Positions 25,140 through 34,574 are shown, counted from the stretch's first letter. The stretch: 40,644 bases of DNA from Streptosporangiales bacterium (GCA_009379995.1 WHSR01000048.1:1-40644); one strand, 5' to 3'. Translations and numbers: made by a program. Notes: generated by a model from the sequence alone, not told the origin.

Positions 25140-25736
25140 TCAACGGTCCGGGTCGGCGAAGCGCGCAAACGCCCGCAGGTTGGCGAGGCTCTCCCCGCGC
25201 TTCTTCCGCCAGGCCCACTCCCTGCGGATGCTGGACGCGAAGCCGAGCTCCAGGGCCTTGTCGAAGTTCTCGTCGGCGTAGGTGAGTACGCAGCCGAGCA
25301 GCCGATCGATTTCGTCCGGGGTGACCGCGTCCAGCGAGACCCTGCCGACCAGGTAAACGTCGCCGACCGGATCGAGGGCGAAATGCACGCCGTACATCCG
25401 GCCGCCCCGCTCCAGCAGGAAGCGGTAGAACTCCTCGTGGTTCTCGTCGGGTTGGCGGCAGAAGAACGCCTCCACGTGCATGCTGTGCTCGCCCACGATC
25501 AGCCAGGTCATGGTGGCGAGCTTGTGCTGCCCCTCGAGCTTGACGAGGTACGCGCCCTCGCGCACCCGCTCGTAGCCGAGATCCCGCCCGTCGAGCGTCT
25601 CCCGGATGACCCGGTCCAATCGTTCGCTTCTCCGCCCGCTCGCCGGATTCGCACCGCCCCGGCCACCCGCCGACGGCTCGCGTGCGTCGCTCACAGGATC
25701 CAGCCTGCCCGCAGCGGAGCCGGTCGGGCCACTCAT
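25140..25736 (-). CDS. YbjN domain protein
   Basis: A 198-aa protein; the ATG at 25736 overlaps the mshA stop by 4 bp (ATGA). After about 40 disordered residues the YbjN domain runs from [16 protein letters not shown] to the end, with [37 protein letters not shown] as its clearest part. The family resembles secretion-chaperone folds and in actinobacteria lies next to mshA, but its role is not established. The dispersed repeat found elsewhere in the window forms part of the first 40 codons (SDAREPS), so the N-terminal extension is probably repeat-derived. Confidence 0.9.
   Translation of the reverse strand: MSGPTGSAAGRLDPVSDAREPSAGGRGGANPASGRRSERLDRVIRETLDGRDLGYERVREGAYLVKLEGQHKLATMTWLIVGEHSMHVEAFFCRQPDENHEEFYRFLLERGGRMYGVHFALDPVGDVYLVGRVSLDAVTPDEIDRLLGCVLTYADENFDKALELGFASSIRREWAWRKKRGESLANLRAFARFADPDR
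25622..25694. repeat. Dispersed composite repeat, copy 3, inside the ybjN gene
   Basis: Same two units as at 16087-16130: the 22-bp GTTCGCTTCTCC unit (25622-25643) and GCTCGCGTGCGTCGCTCAC (25676-25694), here separated by 32 bp and lying within coding sequence. Confidence 0.8.
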
Positions 25737-27166
25737 TCGTGCACCGCCAGGGCGAGCCCGCCGCCGCCCTCCTTGCCCGTCTTCGGCTCGGCGCCCTTCC
25801 CGAGCGCCTCCGGCACGACGCCATCGGCCATGGCCTTGGTATACACCTCGAACAGCCCGGTCACGGTGGCAGACCAGCCGAACCGCTCGGCGTGGCGGAC
25901 CGCCCCGGCGGAAAGCTCCTTCCGCCACGCCGGGTCCCCGACGATGCGTCGCAGGGCGTCGGCGTACCTGCCGGGGTCGTGGTCGTCGATCAGCACACCG
26001 GATACCCCGTCGCGTATGGCGGTGCGCAGCCCACCGACCGCCGCGGCGACCACCGGAGTGCCGCAGGCCTGCGCCTCGATGGCGACCAGCCCGAACGACT
26101 CGGAGTAGGAGGGGACGACCACGGCGGTCGCGGCGCGGTACCACTCGGCCAGCAGATCCTGCGGCGCGGGCGGAGCGAAGTGGACGAGATCCGCCACGCC
26201 CAGCTCGGCGGCGAGGTTACGCAGGCCGTCGAGTTCGCCGCCGCCCTGCCCGTCTTGCGCGCCTCCGGCACGACGCCCGTTCCGTGCGGGACCGTTCCAT
26301 CCGGGGCTGCCCCATCCCGTACCGCTGGGCCCGCCAACCACGGCGACGACGAGGCGGTCGCGGAGCGTCGGGTCGCCGCCGACCATCCGCGCCGCGGCGC
26401 GCAGCAGCACGTCCGGCGCCTTGAGCGGCTGGATCCGGCCCACGAACAGCAGCACCACCGCGTCCGGCGGCAGACCTAGCCGGCGCCGGGCGAGCTCCGC
26501 GGAGCCGGGCCGGAAGGCGGTGAGGTCCACACCCGGCGCCACGGTGGCGACCCGGTCCGGCTCCGCCCCGTACAGCGCGACCAGTTGGTCGGCCTCCTCC
26601 CGGGTGCTGGCGACCAGCCGGTCGGCGGCGTCGACCACCTGGGTCTCGCCGATCTCCCTTGTCGCGGGCTCGGGTACGTCGCCGTCGGCCAAAGAAGCGT
26701 TCTTGACCTTGGCCATCGTGTGCATGGAGTGCACGAGCGGCACCCCCCACCGCTCCTTGGCCAGCCAGCCCACCTGGCCGGACAGCCAGTAGTGGGAGTG
26801 GACCAGGTCGTAGTGCCCCGGCTCGTACATCGCCTCGGTGCGGAGCACGCCGGAGGTGAAGGCACACAGCTGTGCCGGCAGGTCGGCCTTGCCGAGTCCC
26901 TCGAACGGGCCGGCCGTCACGTGCCGGACGCGCACGCCCGGCACCAGCTCGACGATCGGGGGCAGCTCGCTGGACGTGGCCCGGGTGAAGACGTCGACCT
27001 CGATGCCGAGCGCGGCAAGCCGCTTGGCGACCTCGACGATGTAGACGTTCATGCCACCGGCGTCGCCGATACCTGGCTGCTCGAGTGGAGAGGTGTGGAC
27101 GCTGATCGTGGCAAGGCGTCGGATGGCTGGTCGGATCGTCCCTCGGCTCGTCACGCGGCGCAACAC
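25733..27166 (-). CDS. mshA: MshA, D-inositol-3-phosphate glycosyltransferase of mycothiol synthesis
   Basis: A 477-aa GT4 enzyme that joins GlcNAc from UDP-GlcNAc to inositol 3-phosphate, the first step to mycothiol. Motifs: [23 protein letters not shown] (N-terminal inositol-phosphate side), [37 protein letters not shown] and [24 protein letters not shown] (nucleotide-sugar site). I use the GTG at 27166 because GGGAGG lies 8 nt before it. Between the two domains (about residues 285-320) a Gly/Arg-rich insert replaces the usual short loop. ybjN follows with a 4-bp overlap. The enzyme acts in the cytosol. Confidence 0.95.
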   Translation of the reverse strand: MLRRVTSRGTIRPAIRRLATISVHTSPLEQPGIGDAGGMNVYIVEVAKRLAALGIEVDVFTRATSSELPPIVELVPGVRVRHVTAGPFEGLGKADLPAQLCAFTSGVLRTEAMYEPGHYDLVHSHYWLSGQVGWLAKERWGVPLVHSMHTMAKVKNASLADGDVPEPATREIGETQVVDAADRLVASTREEADQLVALYGAEPDRVATVAPGVDLTAFRPGSAELARRRLGLPPDAVVLLFVGRIQPLKAPDVLLRAAARMVGGDPTLRDRLVVAVVGGPSGTGWGSPGWNGPARNGRRAGGAQDGQGGGELDGLRNLAAELGVADLVHFAPPAPQDLLAEWYRAATAVVVPSYSESFGLVAIEAQACGTPVVAAAVGGLRTAIRDGVSGVLIDDHDPGRYADALRRIVGDPAWRKELSAGAVRHAERFGWSATVTGLFEVYTKAMADGVVPEALGKGAEPKTGKEGGGGLALAVHE

Positions 27167-27202
27167 GGGCAGCACCTCCCGTGCACACAACCGTGTACGG
27201 GA

Positions 27203-27218
27203 GGCGGAAGATTCCGCC
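27203..27218. promoter_or_regulatory. 16-bp palindrome upstream of mshA
   Basis: GGCGGAA-GA-TTCCGCC lies 37-52 bp before the GTG start of mshA. It could be a regulator site or a 5' UTR hairpin. No regulator in the window points to it. Confidence 0.4.
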
Positions 27219-27272
27219 CTTGACAAAATATGAGGTCAGCGCCGGACCCAACGGCTACAAGGCCTGCTCGCC

Positions 27273-27312
27273 GGCACAAGAACCACCGGCCCTAGCGCGC
27301 CGGTTCTGTGCC
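27273..27312 (-). terminator. Hairpin at the end of the vapC gene
   Basis: GGCACA-A-GAACC pairs with GGTTC-TGTGCC across the vapC stop codon, with small bulges. It may end the toxin-antitoxin transcript before mshA. Confidence 0.4.
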
Positions 27313-27702
27313 CGGGCATGCGACCGGCAGCCCGGCCGCCTTCGCGGCGGCGAGCAGCCGCCTGTCGTACGTGACGAACGCCTCCAGCTCGGCCCCGAAC
27401 TGCTGGGCGGTGGCCAGATGGAGGGCATCGAGGCTACGCAGGGTCGGCTCCTCGAACGCAGCCGCTGCGGCTCGAATGACGGGCTTGATGTCCATCCGCG
27501 AGATGCTCTCCAGAAGCGGGGGAACCCGTGGCAGCGCGGGAGGATTCCATCGCCGCAGCGCTCGCGGAACCTCGACCTCGATGAGGGAAGAGCTCACCAA
27601 CCGCAGCAGGGGACGCTCGGTCAGCCACAACTCCAGCTCGCGGGAGCCTGCCTCGTAATGGGCGAGCTTGATCACGGCCGCCGCGTCGAGATAGATCACC
27701 AA
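27292..27702 (-). CDS. vapC: PIN-domain toxin, VapC type
   Basis: A 136-aa protein with the PIN nuclease pattern: MVIYLDAAAVIKLAHYE (Asp6), SSSLIEVEVPRAL (Glu about 42), LRSLDALHLATAQQFG (Asp about 91) and AFVTYDRRLLAAA (Asp about 109). These four acidic residues bind the metal that cuts RNA. Its start overlaps the antitoxin gene by 7 bp. Length and the four residues are intact, so it should be active. Targets are unknown; VapC toxins usually cut tRNA or rRNA. Confidence 0.9.
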   Translation of the reverse strand: MVIYLDAAAVIKLAHYEAGSRELELWLTERPLLRLVSSSLIEVEVPRALRRWNPPALPRVPPLLESISRMDIKPVIRAAAAAFEEPTLRSLDALHLATAQQFGAELEAFVTYDRRLLAAAKAAGLPVACPGTEPAR

Positions 27703-27974
27703 CGCTCTTCCTCACGCATCTCGGCGAGGAGATCTGCCACGTTGACGCCGTCGTCGTGGCGAGGCAGCGGCGGCAGCGAATGCCAATCACGGGTGGCCGG
27801 GATCGCATCTCCCCTGGCGATCATCCGGTCGAGGATGCTGGTTTCCCGCTCGACCGGCACAAGCCTGGCGACCAGCTGGCCCCGCTCAGTGATCTCGATG
27901 GTCTCGCCCGCCTTGGCCAGCGCGATGTAGCGGCTGGTCTGCTGGTTCAGCTCGCGGACGCCGATGCGTATCAT
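27696..27974 (-). CDS. vapB: Phd/YefM-type antitoxin, VapB role
   Basis: A 92-aa protein with the Phd/YefM DNA-binding fold in RIGVRELNQQTSRYIALAKA and EITERGQLVARLVPV, and a flexible acidic C terminus (VADLLAEMREEER) that should bind and inhibit the PIN toxin. The start ATG at 27974 lies 6 nt behind a perfect TATAAT, so the message is probably leaderless. An inverted repeat overlaps that box, consistent with autorepression. An ATG seven codons earlier (27995) lies upstream of the -10 box and is unlikely. Confidence 0.88.
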   Translation of the reverse strand: MIRIGVRELNQQTSRYIALAKAGETIEITERGQLVARLVPVERETSILDRMIARGDAIPATRDWHSLPPLPRHDDGVNVADLLAEMREEERW

Positions 27975-27980
27975 GAGGTC

Positions 27981-28002
27981 ATTATAGAATAACATTGTTC
28001 TA
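27981..28002 (-). promoter_or_regulatory. Leaderless vapBC promoter with overlapping operator
   Basis: TATAAT (27986-27981 on the minus strand) sits 6 nt from the vapB ATG. An imperfect inverted repeat, TAGAA-n-AA to TT-n-TTCTA (27985-28002), overlaps it, as expected for antitoxin autorepression. No -35 box is evident. Confidence 0.6.
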
Positions 28003-28109
28003 CATCCCCCCCTTTTCGACCCGGCGCGGCCCATAATCGGCCGGATGTAGCGCGCACGCCAGGCCCGTAGCGGCCCCTGTGGATAAGGCGAGGACTGTGT
28101 ACAGGGCGA

Positions 28110-28143
28110 GGCCGGCACGTAAGGCCGGCACGTAAGGCCGGCA
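28110..28143. repeat. 13-bp tandem repeat, 2.6 copies
   Basis: GGCCGGCACGTAA twice in full, then GGCCGGCA, between the vapB promoter and the stop of the OtsA-family gene. The 160-bp gap around it holds no gene. Confidence 0.8.
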
Positions 28144-28162
28144 GGCGTCGCCCTTTGTCGAG

Positions 28163-29641
28163 TCAGTCAAGCGCCGCCAACTGGTCGGCGAACCACCGCT
28201 GCGGGGGCAACGCCGAGGCGGTCGCGGCCAGCCGGCGGCACCGCTCCAGCCGTTCCTCGGCCGGCATCCGCAGCGCCCCGTGCAGGGCGCGAGCCGTACC
28301 GGAGATGTCGTAGGGGTTGACCAGGACCGCGTCCTCCCCCAGCTCCGCCGCGGCGCCCGCCTCGCGGGACAGCACCAGCGCGCAGCCACGCTCGGAAAGG
28401 ATCGGACCCTCCTTGGCTACCAGGTTCATCCCGTCCCGGATGGGGTTGACGAGCAGCACGTCGGCGAGCCGGTAGGCGGCCAGTGAGCGCGGGTAGTCGT
28501 CGTTGACCTGGAGAACGAGGGGGCCCCAGTCCTCGGTGCCGAACTCGTCCTCGATCTCGGCGGCGATGCGCTGGACCGCGGCGGTGTACTCGCGGTACTC
28601 GGGCAGATCGTGCCGGCTCGGGTAGGCGAAGGCCAGGTGCACCACGCGTCCCTGCCATTCTGGGTACGTACGCAGCATCTCCCGGTATGCGGCGAGGCCG
28701 CGGACGATGTTCTTGGACAGCTCGGTCCGGTCGATGCGTACCACCAGCCGGCGGTCTCCGACGATCTCGCGCAGAGCCGCGTACCGCCCGTCCACGTCCG
28801 GCTGACCCGCTCGCTGGGACAGCGCTGGCCCGTCGATCCCCAGGGCATGGACGCCGATCCTGGTACGGCGTCCGCGGTGCTCGACGGTTCGGCCGTCGGT
28901 CCTGGCGCCGAGGAACGTCTCGCAGCACGCGACGAAGGCGTCGGCCCAACGCTGCGACAGGAACCCGGCGTGGTCGGCGCCCAGAATGCCCTCCAGCACC
29001 TCCCGGCCGTACTCGTCGGGCAGCATCCGGTAGTAGTCGGGCGGGGCCCACGGGGTGTGCGAGAAGTGGGCGATCCGCAGGTCCGGGCGGCGCTCCCGGA
29101 GCATCCCGGGGGTCAGCGTGAGGTGATAGTCCTGCACGACGACCTTGGCGCCCGGGGCGGCATCGTCGGCGAGCGCTTCCACGAACGCCCGGTTGTACGC
29201 GCGGTACGAGTCCCATTCCCGGCGGAAGCCGACGTCGAAGTTGGGCGTGATCGGGGTGTCGTAGAGCAGATGATGAACGAACCACAGGGTGGAGTTCGCG
29301 ATCGCGTTGTAGGCGCGATGGAAGACGGGCGGCGGGATGTCCAGCATCCGGACCGCCGCGCCGCCGGTGTCGTGCCCGGCGAGGTCCAGCCGTCCCCCCG
29401 GCGCCCGCCGGGCGGCCTGCCGGTCCGCGTCGGTCAGAGCCGCGCACGCCCAGATCACGTCGGCCTTGCCGGTGGGCTCCGAGGTGCCGGCACCTCTCGA
29501 GCCGACGACCGCGGAGAGCCCGGAAACCAGCCCGCCGCCGCCCCGCCGCATCGTCGTCGTACCGTCGTCGTCCAGCGTGAAGGAGACCGGCCCGCGGTTG
29601 GACGCGACGAGCACGCGAGCATGTACAGGGGCATCGTCCAT
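28163..29641 (-). CDS. otsA: OtsA-family (GT20) trehalose-phosphate synthase
   Basis: A 492-aa GT20 enzyme, expected to make trehalose 6-phosphate from a nucleotide-glucose and glucose 6-phosphate in the cytosol. Motifs: LVASNRGPVSF (donor entry), RRGGGGLVSGL (Gly loop), VVQDYHLTLTPGMLRERRP, RIAHFSHTPWAPPDYYRMLP, RIDRTELSKNIVRGL (the Arg/Lys pair that holds the phosphates), and VLLVNPIRDGMNLVAKE. The DRTELSKNIVRG segment departs from the RLDYIKGI form of E. coli OtsA and recalls the VldE-like branch, so the acceptor may differ. Start ATG at 29641 is chosen; a -10-like TAGCCT is 8 nt upstream. No otsB phosphatase lies nearby. Confidence 0.85.
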   Translation of the reverse strand: MDDAPVHARVLVASNRGPVSFTLDDDGTTTMRRGGGGLVSGLSAVVGSRGAGTSEPTGKADVIWACAALTDADRQAARRAPGGRLDLAGHDTGGAAVRMLDIPPPVFHRAYNAIANSTLWFVHHLLYDTPITPNFDVGFRREWDSYRAYNRAFVEALADDAAPGAKVVVQDYHLTLTPGMLRERRPDLRIAHFSHTPWAPPDYYRMLPDEYGREVLEGILGADHAGFLSQRWADAFVACCETFLGARTDGRTVEHRGRRTRIGVHALGIDGPALSQRAGQPDVDGRYAALREIVGDRRLVVRIDRTELSKNIVRGLAAYREMLRTYPEWQGRVVHLAFAYPSRHDLPEYREYTAAVQRIAAEIEDEFGTEDWGPLVLQVNDDYPRSLAAYRLADVLLVNPIRDGMNLVAKEGPILSERGCALVLSREAGAAAELGEDAVLVNPYDISGTARALHGALRMPAEERLERCRRLAATASALPPQRWFADQLAALD

Positions 29642-29670
29642 GTCGTGCGAGGCTAGTTGCCCGAGTACCG

Positions 29671-29692
29671 GCGAGCGGGCGGAGAAGGGAAC
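29671..29692. repeat. Dispersed repeat, copy 4, inverted, one mismatch
   Basis: The reverse complement of the 22-bp unit at 16087 and 25622, GCGAGCGGGCGGAGAAGgGAAC, here in the 5' region of the OtsA-family gene. Confidence 0.75.
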
Positions 29693-29793
29693 AAGAGGGA
29701 ACAAGAGGGCGCGGCGAGGGGGCTCACATACCCCGCCTCGGTAGCCACGGTCGTCCGCTCATATAGAGTTTTGTCCAGTACAACTGAAGAGTG

Positions 29794-29935
29794 CTCATCC
29801 AGAGGGGTGGAGGGATCGGCCCGATGAAGCCCCGGCAACCATCCCGGTGACATGTGCCTTAGCCGATGATTCGAGGCCGCCCGGGACAGGTGCCAACTCC
29901 GACCCACGGTCGTAGGGGCCGCTGGGAAAGATGAG
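29794..29935 (+). ncRNA. SAM-I (S-box) riboswitch
   Basis: P1 is CTCATC (29794-29799) pairing perfectly with GATGAG (29930-29935). Between them is the S-box core: AGAGGGGTGGAGGGATCGGC, then CCGATGAAGCCCCGGCAACC, and later AGGTGCCAACTCCGACC, all in the standard order. The P1 3' strand runs straight into the ribosome-binding site GGAAAGGAAGG of the downstream gene, with no room for a terminator, so SAM binding probably blocks translation initiation. The regulated gene is a threonine-synthase homologue, which points to methionine rather than threonine synthesis. Confidence 0.95.
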
Positions 29936-29954
29936 GAAAGGAAGGCCTCGCTTC

Positions 29955-31268
29955 ATGGCACACACCCCAGCAGAGGGCAGCGAGGGCACCGAGACCCCCG
30001 GTGCCTGTCGGTTCGGCCCGGCCGTCGGATTGTCCTGTCGCGAGTGTGGGCAGAGCTACGACCTCGGTCCCCGCTACGCCTGCGAGCTGTGCTTCGGCCC
30101 GCTCGAGATCGCCTACGAGTTCGGTGCGGTCACCCGGGAGGCGATCGCCGGCGGGCCGCCGAACATCTGGCGCTACCGGGGCCTGCTGCCGGTACCGGCG
30201 AACGTCGCCGACACCCCGAACACCGAACCCGGCTGGACCCGGCTCGTCCGCGCCGACAACCTGGCCAAGGCGTTGGGGATGCGCGCCCTGTGGGTGAAGG
30301 ACGACACCGGCAACCCCACACACTCGTTCAAGGACCGAGTGGTGGCGGTGGCCCTCGCGGCCGCCCGGGAGCTCGGCTTCACAGTGCTGGCGGCACCGTC
30401 GACCGGCAACCTCGCCAACGCCGTCGCCGCGGCGGCCGCCCGGGCCGGCATCCAGTCGGTGGTCATGGTGCCGGCCGACCTGGAGCGCCAGAAGATCATC
30501 ACCACTGCCGTGTACGGGGGCACGCTCCTCGCCATCGAGGGGAGCTACGACGACATCAACCGGCTCGCCTCCGAGATCGCCGGCGAGCACGAGGATTGGG
30601 CGTTCGTCAACGTGAACGTGCGTCCGTACTACGCGGAGGGCTCCAAGACACTCGGGTACGAGGTCGCCGAGCAGCTCGGCTGGCGGCTGCCCGAGCAGAT
30701 CGTCATCCCTATCGCCTCCGGGTCCCAGCTCACCAAGGTCGACAAGGCGTTCCACGAGCTGGCCAAGCTCGGCCTGGTGGAGGAAAGGCCGTACCGGGTC
30801 TTCGGCGCGCAGGCGAGCGGCTGCGCGCCGGTGTCGTCGGCCTTCCGGGCCGGTCACGACGTCGTACAGCCGGTGCGCGCGGAGACGATCGCCAAGTCGC
30901 TCGCGATCGGCAACCCGGCCGACGGACCGTACGTACTGGACGTCGTCCGCCGCACCAACGGGGCGGTCGAGGACGTGAGCGACGAGGAGATCGTCGACGC
31001 GATCCGGCTGCTCGCGGCCACGGAGGGTATCTTCGCCGAGACGGCGGGCGGCGTGACAGTGGCGACGCTGCGCAAGCTGGTCGCCGAGGGCAGACTCGAT
31101 CCGGACGCGGAGACCGTGGTGCTCAACACCGGCGACGGGCTCAAGACCCTCGACGCCGTGGTGGATGCCGTGCGGCCCACCGCGACGATCCGTCCTTCCC
31201 TCGACGCCCTCCGTGGAGCGGGCATATTCGACAGGCAGGGTCACCAGGAGAGGGCAGGACTGGAATGA
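29955..31268 (+). CDS. metM: Threonine-synthase homologue, probable homocysteine synthase MetM
   Basis: A 437-aa PLP enzyme of the threonine synthase family. An N-terminal zinc ribbon (Cys28, Cys31, Cys43, Cys46) precedes the fold; PLP Lys126 lies in GNPTHSFKDRVV; the phosphate cup is STGNLANAVAAAAARAG. I prefer MetM over ThrC for two reasons seen here: a SAM riboswitch precedes it, and a ThiS-like carrier gene overlaps its stop. In Streptomyces, MetM turns O-phosphohomoserine and a thiocarboxylated carrier (MetO) into homocysteine. The start is ATG 29955 after GGAAAGGAAGG. A plain threonine synthase remains possible on sequence alone. Confidence 0.85.
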   Translation: MAHTPAEGSEGTETPGACRFGPAVGLSCRECGQSYDLGPRYACELCFGPLEIAYEFGAVTREAIAGGPPNIWRYRGLLPVPANVADTPNTEPGWTRLVRADNLAKALGMRALWVKDDTGNPTHSFKDRVVAVALAAARELGFTVLAAPSTGNLANAVAAAAARAGIQSVVMVPADLERQKIITTAVYGGTLLAIEGSYDDINRLASEIAGEHEDWAFVNVNVRPYYAEGSKTLGYEVAEQLGWRLPEQIVIPIASGSQLTKVDKAFHELAKLGLVEERPYRVFGAQASGCAPVSSAFRAGHDVVQPVRAETIAKSLAIGNPADGPYVLDVVRRTNGAVEDVSDEEIVDAIRLLAATEGIFAETAGGVTVATLRKLVAEGRLDPDAETVVLNTGDGLKTLDAVVDAVRPTATIRPSLDALRGAGIFDRQGHQERAGLE

Positions 31269-31552
31269 CTTCGGAGACGGTCACCGTTCGGATCCCGACG
31301 ATCCTCCGCAACCTCACCGGCGGCGCCGCCGAGGTGAGCGCCGAGGGCGGCACCCTCCGCGAGGTGATCGACAAGCTGGAGGCGGCCCACCCCGGGATCC
31401 GCGCCCGGGTGCTGGACGACGGCGGAAAGATACGCCGGTTCGTGAACGTGTACGTGGGCGACGAGGACGTCCGGTTCGCCCAGGGCCTGGAGACCCCGAC
31501 CCCGGCCGGCACCCAGGTCTCGATCATCCCGGCCGTCGCCGGCGGCGCGTAA
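31265..31552 (+). CDS. metO: ThiS/MoaD-like sulfur carrier, probable MetO
   Basis: A 95-aa ubiquitin-like protein: VTVRIPTILRNLTGG, a helix IDKLEAAHPGIRARVLDD, FVNVYVGDEDVRF, and the end VSIIPAVAGGA. Sulfur carriers need a free Gly-Gly end to form the thiocarboxylate; here an extra Ala follows it, so a peptidase must first remove one residue, as known for HcyS of Wolinella. The ATG overlaps the metM stop (ATGA), so the pair is translationally coupled. It should pass sulfur to MetM in homocysteine synthesis. Confidence 0.9.
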   Translation: MTSETVTVRIPTILRNLTGGAAEVSAEGGTLREVIDKLEAAHPGIRARVLDDGGKIRRFVNVYVGDEDVRFAQGLETPTPAGTQVSIIPAVAGGA

Positions 31553-31586
31553 CCGCCCCCTCTTTGCTCGGGATAGCGGTTGGGTG

Positions 31587-31614
31587 TTGCGGCTTGCTTG
31601 ATCAGGAGTAGGGT
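31587..31614 (+). promoter_or_regulatory. Promoter of the cold-shock gene
   Basis: TTGCGG (31587-31592), 16 bp, TAGGGT (31609-31614). It predicts a 5' UTR of about 85 nt ahead of the cold-shock gene. Confidence 0.5.
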
Positions 31615-31636
31615 CGAAGGCGGTCGCCGTGGCATG

Positions 31637-31662
31637 CTGCGGAACGATCTCGGGTTCCGCAG
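31637..31662 (+). promoter_or_regulatory. 9-bp hairpin in the cold-shock 5' UTR
   Basis: CTGCGGAAC and GTTCCGCAG pair perfectly around an 8-nt loop, 42 nt before the start codon. Cold-shock mRNAs often fold by temperature, so this may be a thermosensor part or an attenuator. Confidence 0.5.
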
Positions 31663-31704
31663 AAGGAGTCGGAGCCCGAAAGCTCGGCAACATCGGGAGT
31701 AGGA

Positions 31705-31905
31705 ATGGCTCAGGGCACCGTCAAGTGGTTCAACGCGGAAAAGGGCTACGGCTTCATCGCGGTCGACGGTGGCAGGGACGTCTTCGTCCACTACAGCGCG
31801 ATCCTCCAGGACGGCTACCGTACCCTGGAGGAGGGTCAGAGGGTCGAGTTCGAGGTCGTGCAAGGCTCCAAGGGTCCGCAGGCCGAGTCGGTAAGGACGG
31901 TCTGA
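31705..31905 (+). CDS. Cold-shock protein, CspA family
   Basis: A 66-aa single-domain RNA chaperone. It has RNP1 (KGYGFI) and RNP2 (VFVHY) and the family start [14 protein letters not shown]. It binds single-stranded RNA and DNA and keeps messages unfolded. The ribosome site GGGAGTAGG lies just before the ATG. The 5' UTR has a strong hairpin and the 3' side has a terminator-like hairpin at 31929. It lies between metO and groEL as in Streptomyces. Confidence 0.95.
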   Translation: MAQGTVKWFNAEKGYGFIAVDGGRDVFVHYSAILQDGYRTLEEGQRVEFEVVQGSKGPQAESVRTV

Positions 31906-31928
31906 GCGGCCAGATCTGGTTCGTCGCT

Positions 31929-31956
31929 GGGTCCGGTTCTGAGGGGAGCCGGGCCC
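31929..31956 (+). terminator. Hairpin after the cold-shock gene
   Basis: GGGTCCGGTTC and GAGCCGGGCCC form an 11-bp stem with two G-U pairs and a 6-nt loop, 23 bp after the stop. There is no T-tract, as usual in actinobacteria. Confidence 0.5.
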
Positions 31957-32001
31957 ATATGCTGCCCAGAGGAAACCCCCACGTCAGGCCGCAGCAGCCG
32001 G

Positions 32002-33813
<1,812 letters not shown>

Positions 33814-33830
33814 GTCCGGCTCCGTACGCA

Positions 33831-33876
33831 CCGAGAGGGCGGTCCCGCGAACCCCGCGGGGCCGCTTCTCTTTGTG
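33831..33876 (+). terminator. Terminator of groEL
   Basis: GCGGTCCCGCG and CGCGGGGCCGC form an 11-bp stem (one G-U pair) around AACCC, flanked by GAGA and TCTC that extend it, followed by a pyrimidine-rich CTTTG. Confidence 0.8.
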
Positions 33877-33906
33877 TCACATGCTATAGTGCGTCCTGCA
33901 ATATGG

Positions 33907-33920
33907 ACTCAAGCATGAGT
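33907..33920. promoter_or_regulatory. Palindrome and -10 box before the PadR gene
   Basis: ACTCA-AGCA-TGAGT lies 9-22 bp before the start, downstream of TATAGT (33885-33890), a likely -10 box. It is placed as an autoregulatory operator would be. Confidence 0.45.
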
Positions 33921-33928
33921 GGGTGTGG

Positions 33929-34519
33929 ATGGCCGGTCGACGGGACCTCGTCGCGCTGACGGTGCTGGCGCTGCTGGCCCAGGGGCCTCGGCACCCGTAC
34001 GAGATGCACCGGATGATCCGCCAGTACCGCAAGGACTACATCACCGGCCTGCCCCGCAGCCTCTACCACGCGGTCGACCGGCTGACCCGCGACGAGCTCG
34101 TCGAGCCGGCGGAAACGTCCCGGGAGGGGCGGCGCCCGGAGCGGACCGTGTATCGAATCACCGATGAGGGCCGAGCCGAGCTGCGGGGGCGACTCGTCGA
34201 CCTGCTGGAGAGGCCGGACCGCGACACCCAGCTCTTCTCGGCCGCGCTGTCGCTGATAGGTGGGCTGGAGAAGGAGACGTTGGTGTACGCCCTTCGGCAC
34301 CGGCTGGCCGCGCTCGAGGGCGCGGTCGCCGCGGCCGAGGCCGGCGCCGCCGAGCTGTCCCGCGCGCTGCCCCGCATCCTGCTGGTCGAAACGGAGTACG
34401 AGCGCGCCATGGACCAGGCCGAGGCGACTTGGGTGCGCTCGCTCCTGGCCGATCTGGAGGAGGGGCGGCTGGACACGGAACCGCACGGAGACGCCCGGCC
34501 CGAGGGAGGCGGGACATGA
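33929..34519 (+). CDS. PadR-family transcriptional regulator
   Basis: A 196-aa regulator. The N-terminal winged helix is typical PadR: LVALTVLALLAQGPRHPYEMH, then the LPRSLYHAVDRLTRDELVEP recognition part and the RTVYRITDEGRAELRGRL wing (to about 85). The C-terminal helices (about 95-180) form the dimer arm. I use ATG 33929; a GTG two codons earlier (33923) is the alternative. A palindrome lies just upstream, so it may repress itself and perhaps the SRPBCC-PPOX gene downstream. No ligand can be named. Confidence 0.9.
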   Translation: MAGRRDLVALTVLALLAQGPRHPYEMHRMIRQYRKDYITGLPRSLYHAVDRLTRDELVEPAETSREGRRPERTVYRITDEGRAELRGRLVDLLERPDRDTQLFSAALSLIGGLEKETLVYALRHRLAALEGAVAAAEAGAAELSRALPRILLVETEYERAMDQAEATWVRSLLADLEEGRLDTEPHGDARPEGGGT

Positions 34520-34574
34520 CCTGAAGAGCCTGAGAAGAGAAGGCCTCCGGGGCCGATTCATCGAGAGGCATGAC

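Noticed and set aside
27219..27240. TTGACA on the plus strand as a promoter
   Set aside because: No -10 box follows at 16-19 bp and it would read into the end of vapC antisense.
28110..28143. CRISPR array
   Set aside because: The 13-bp repeats are directly adjacent, with no spacers, and there are no cas genes.
29955..31268. Plain threonine synthase
   Set aside because: Not excluded, but the SAM riboswitch and coupled sulfur carrier fit MetM better.
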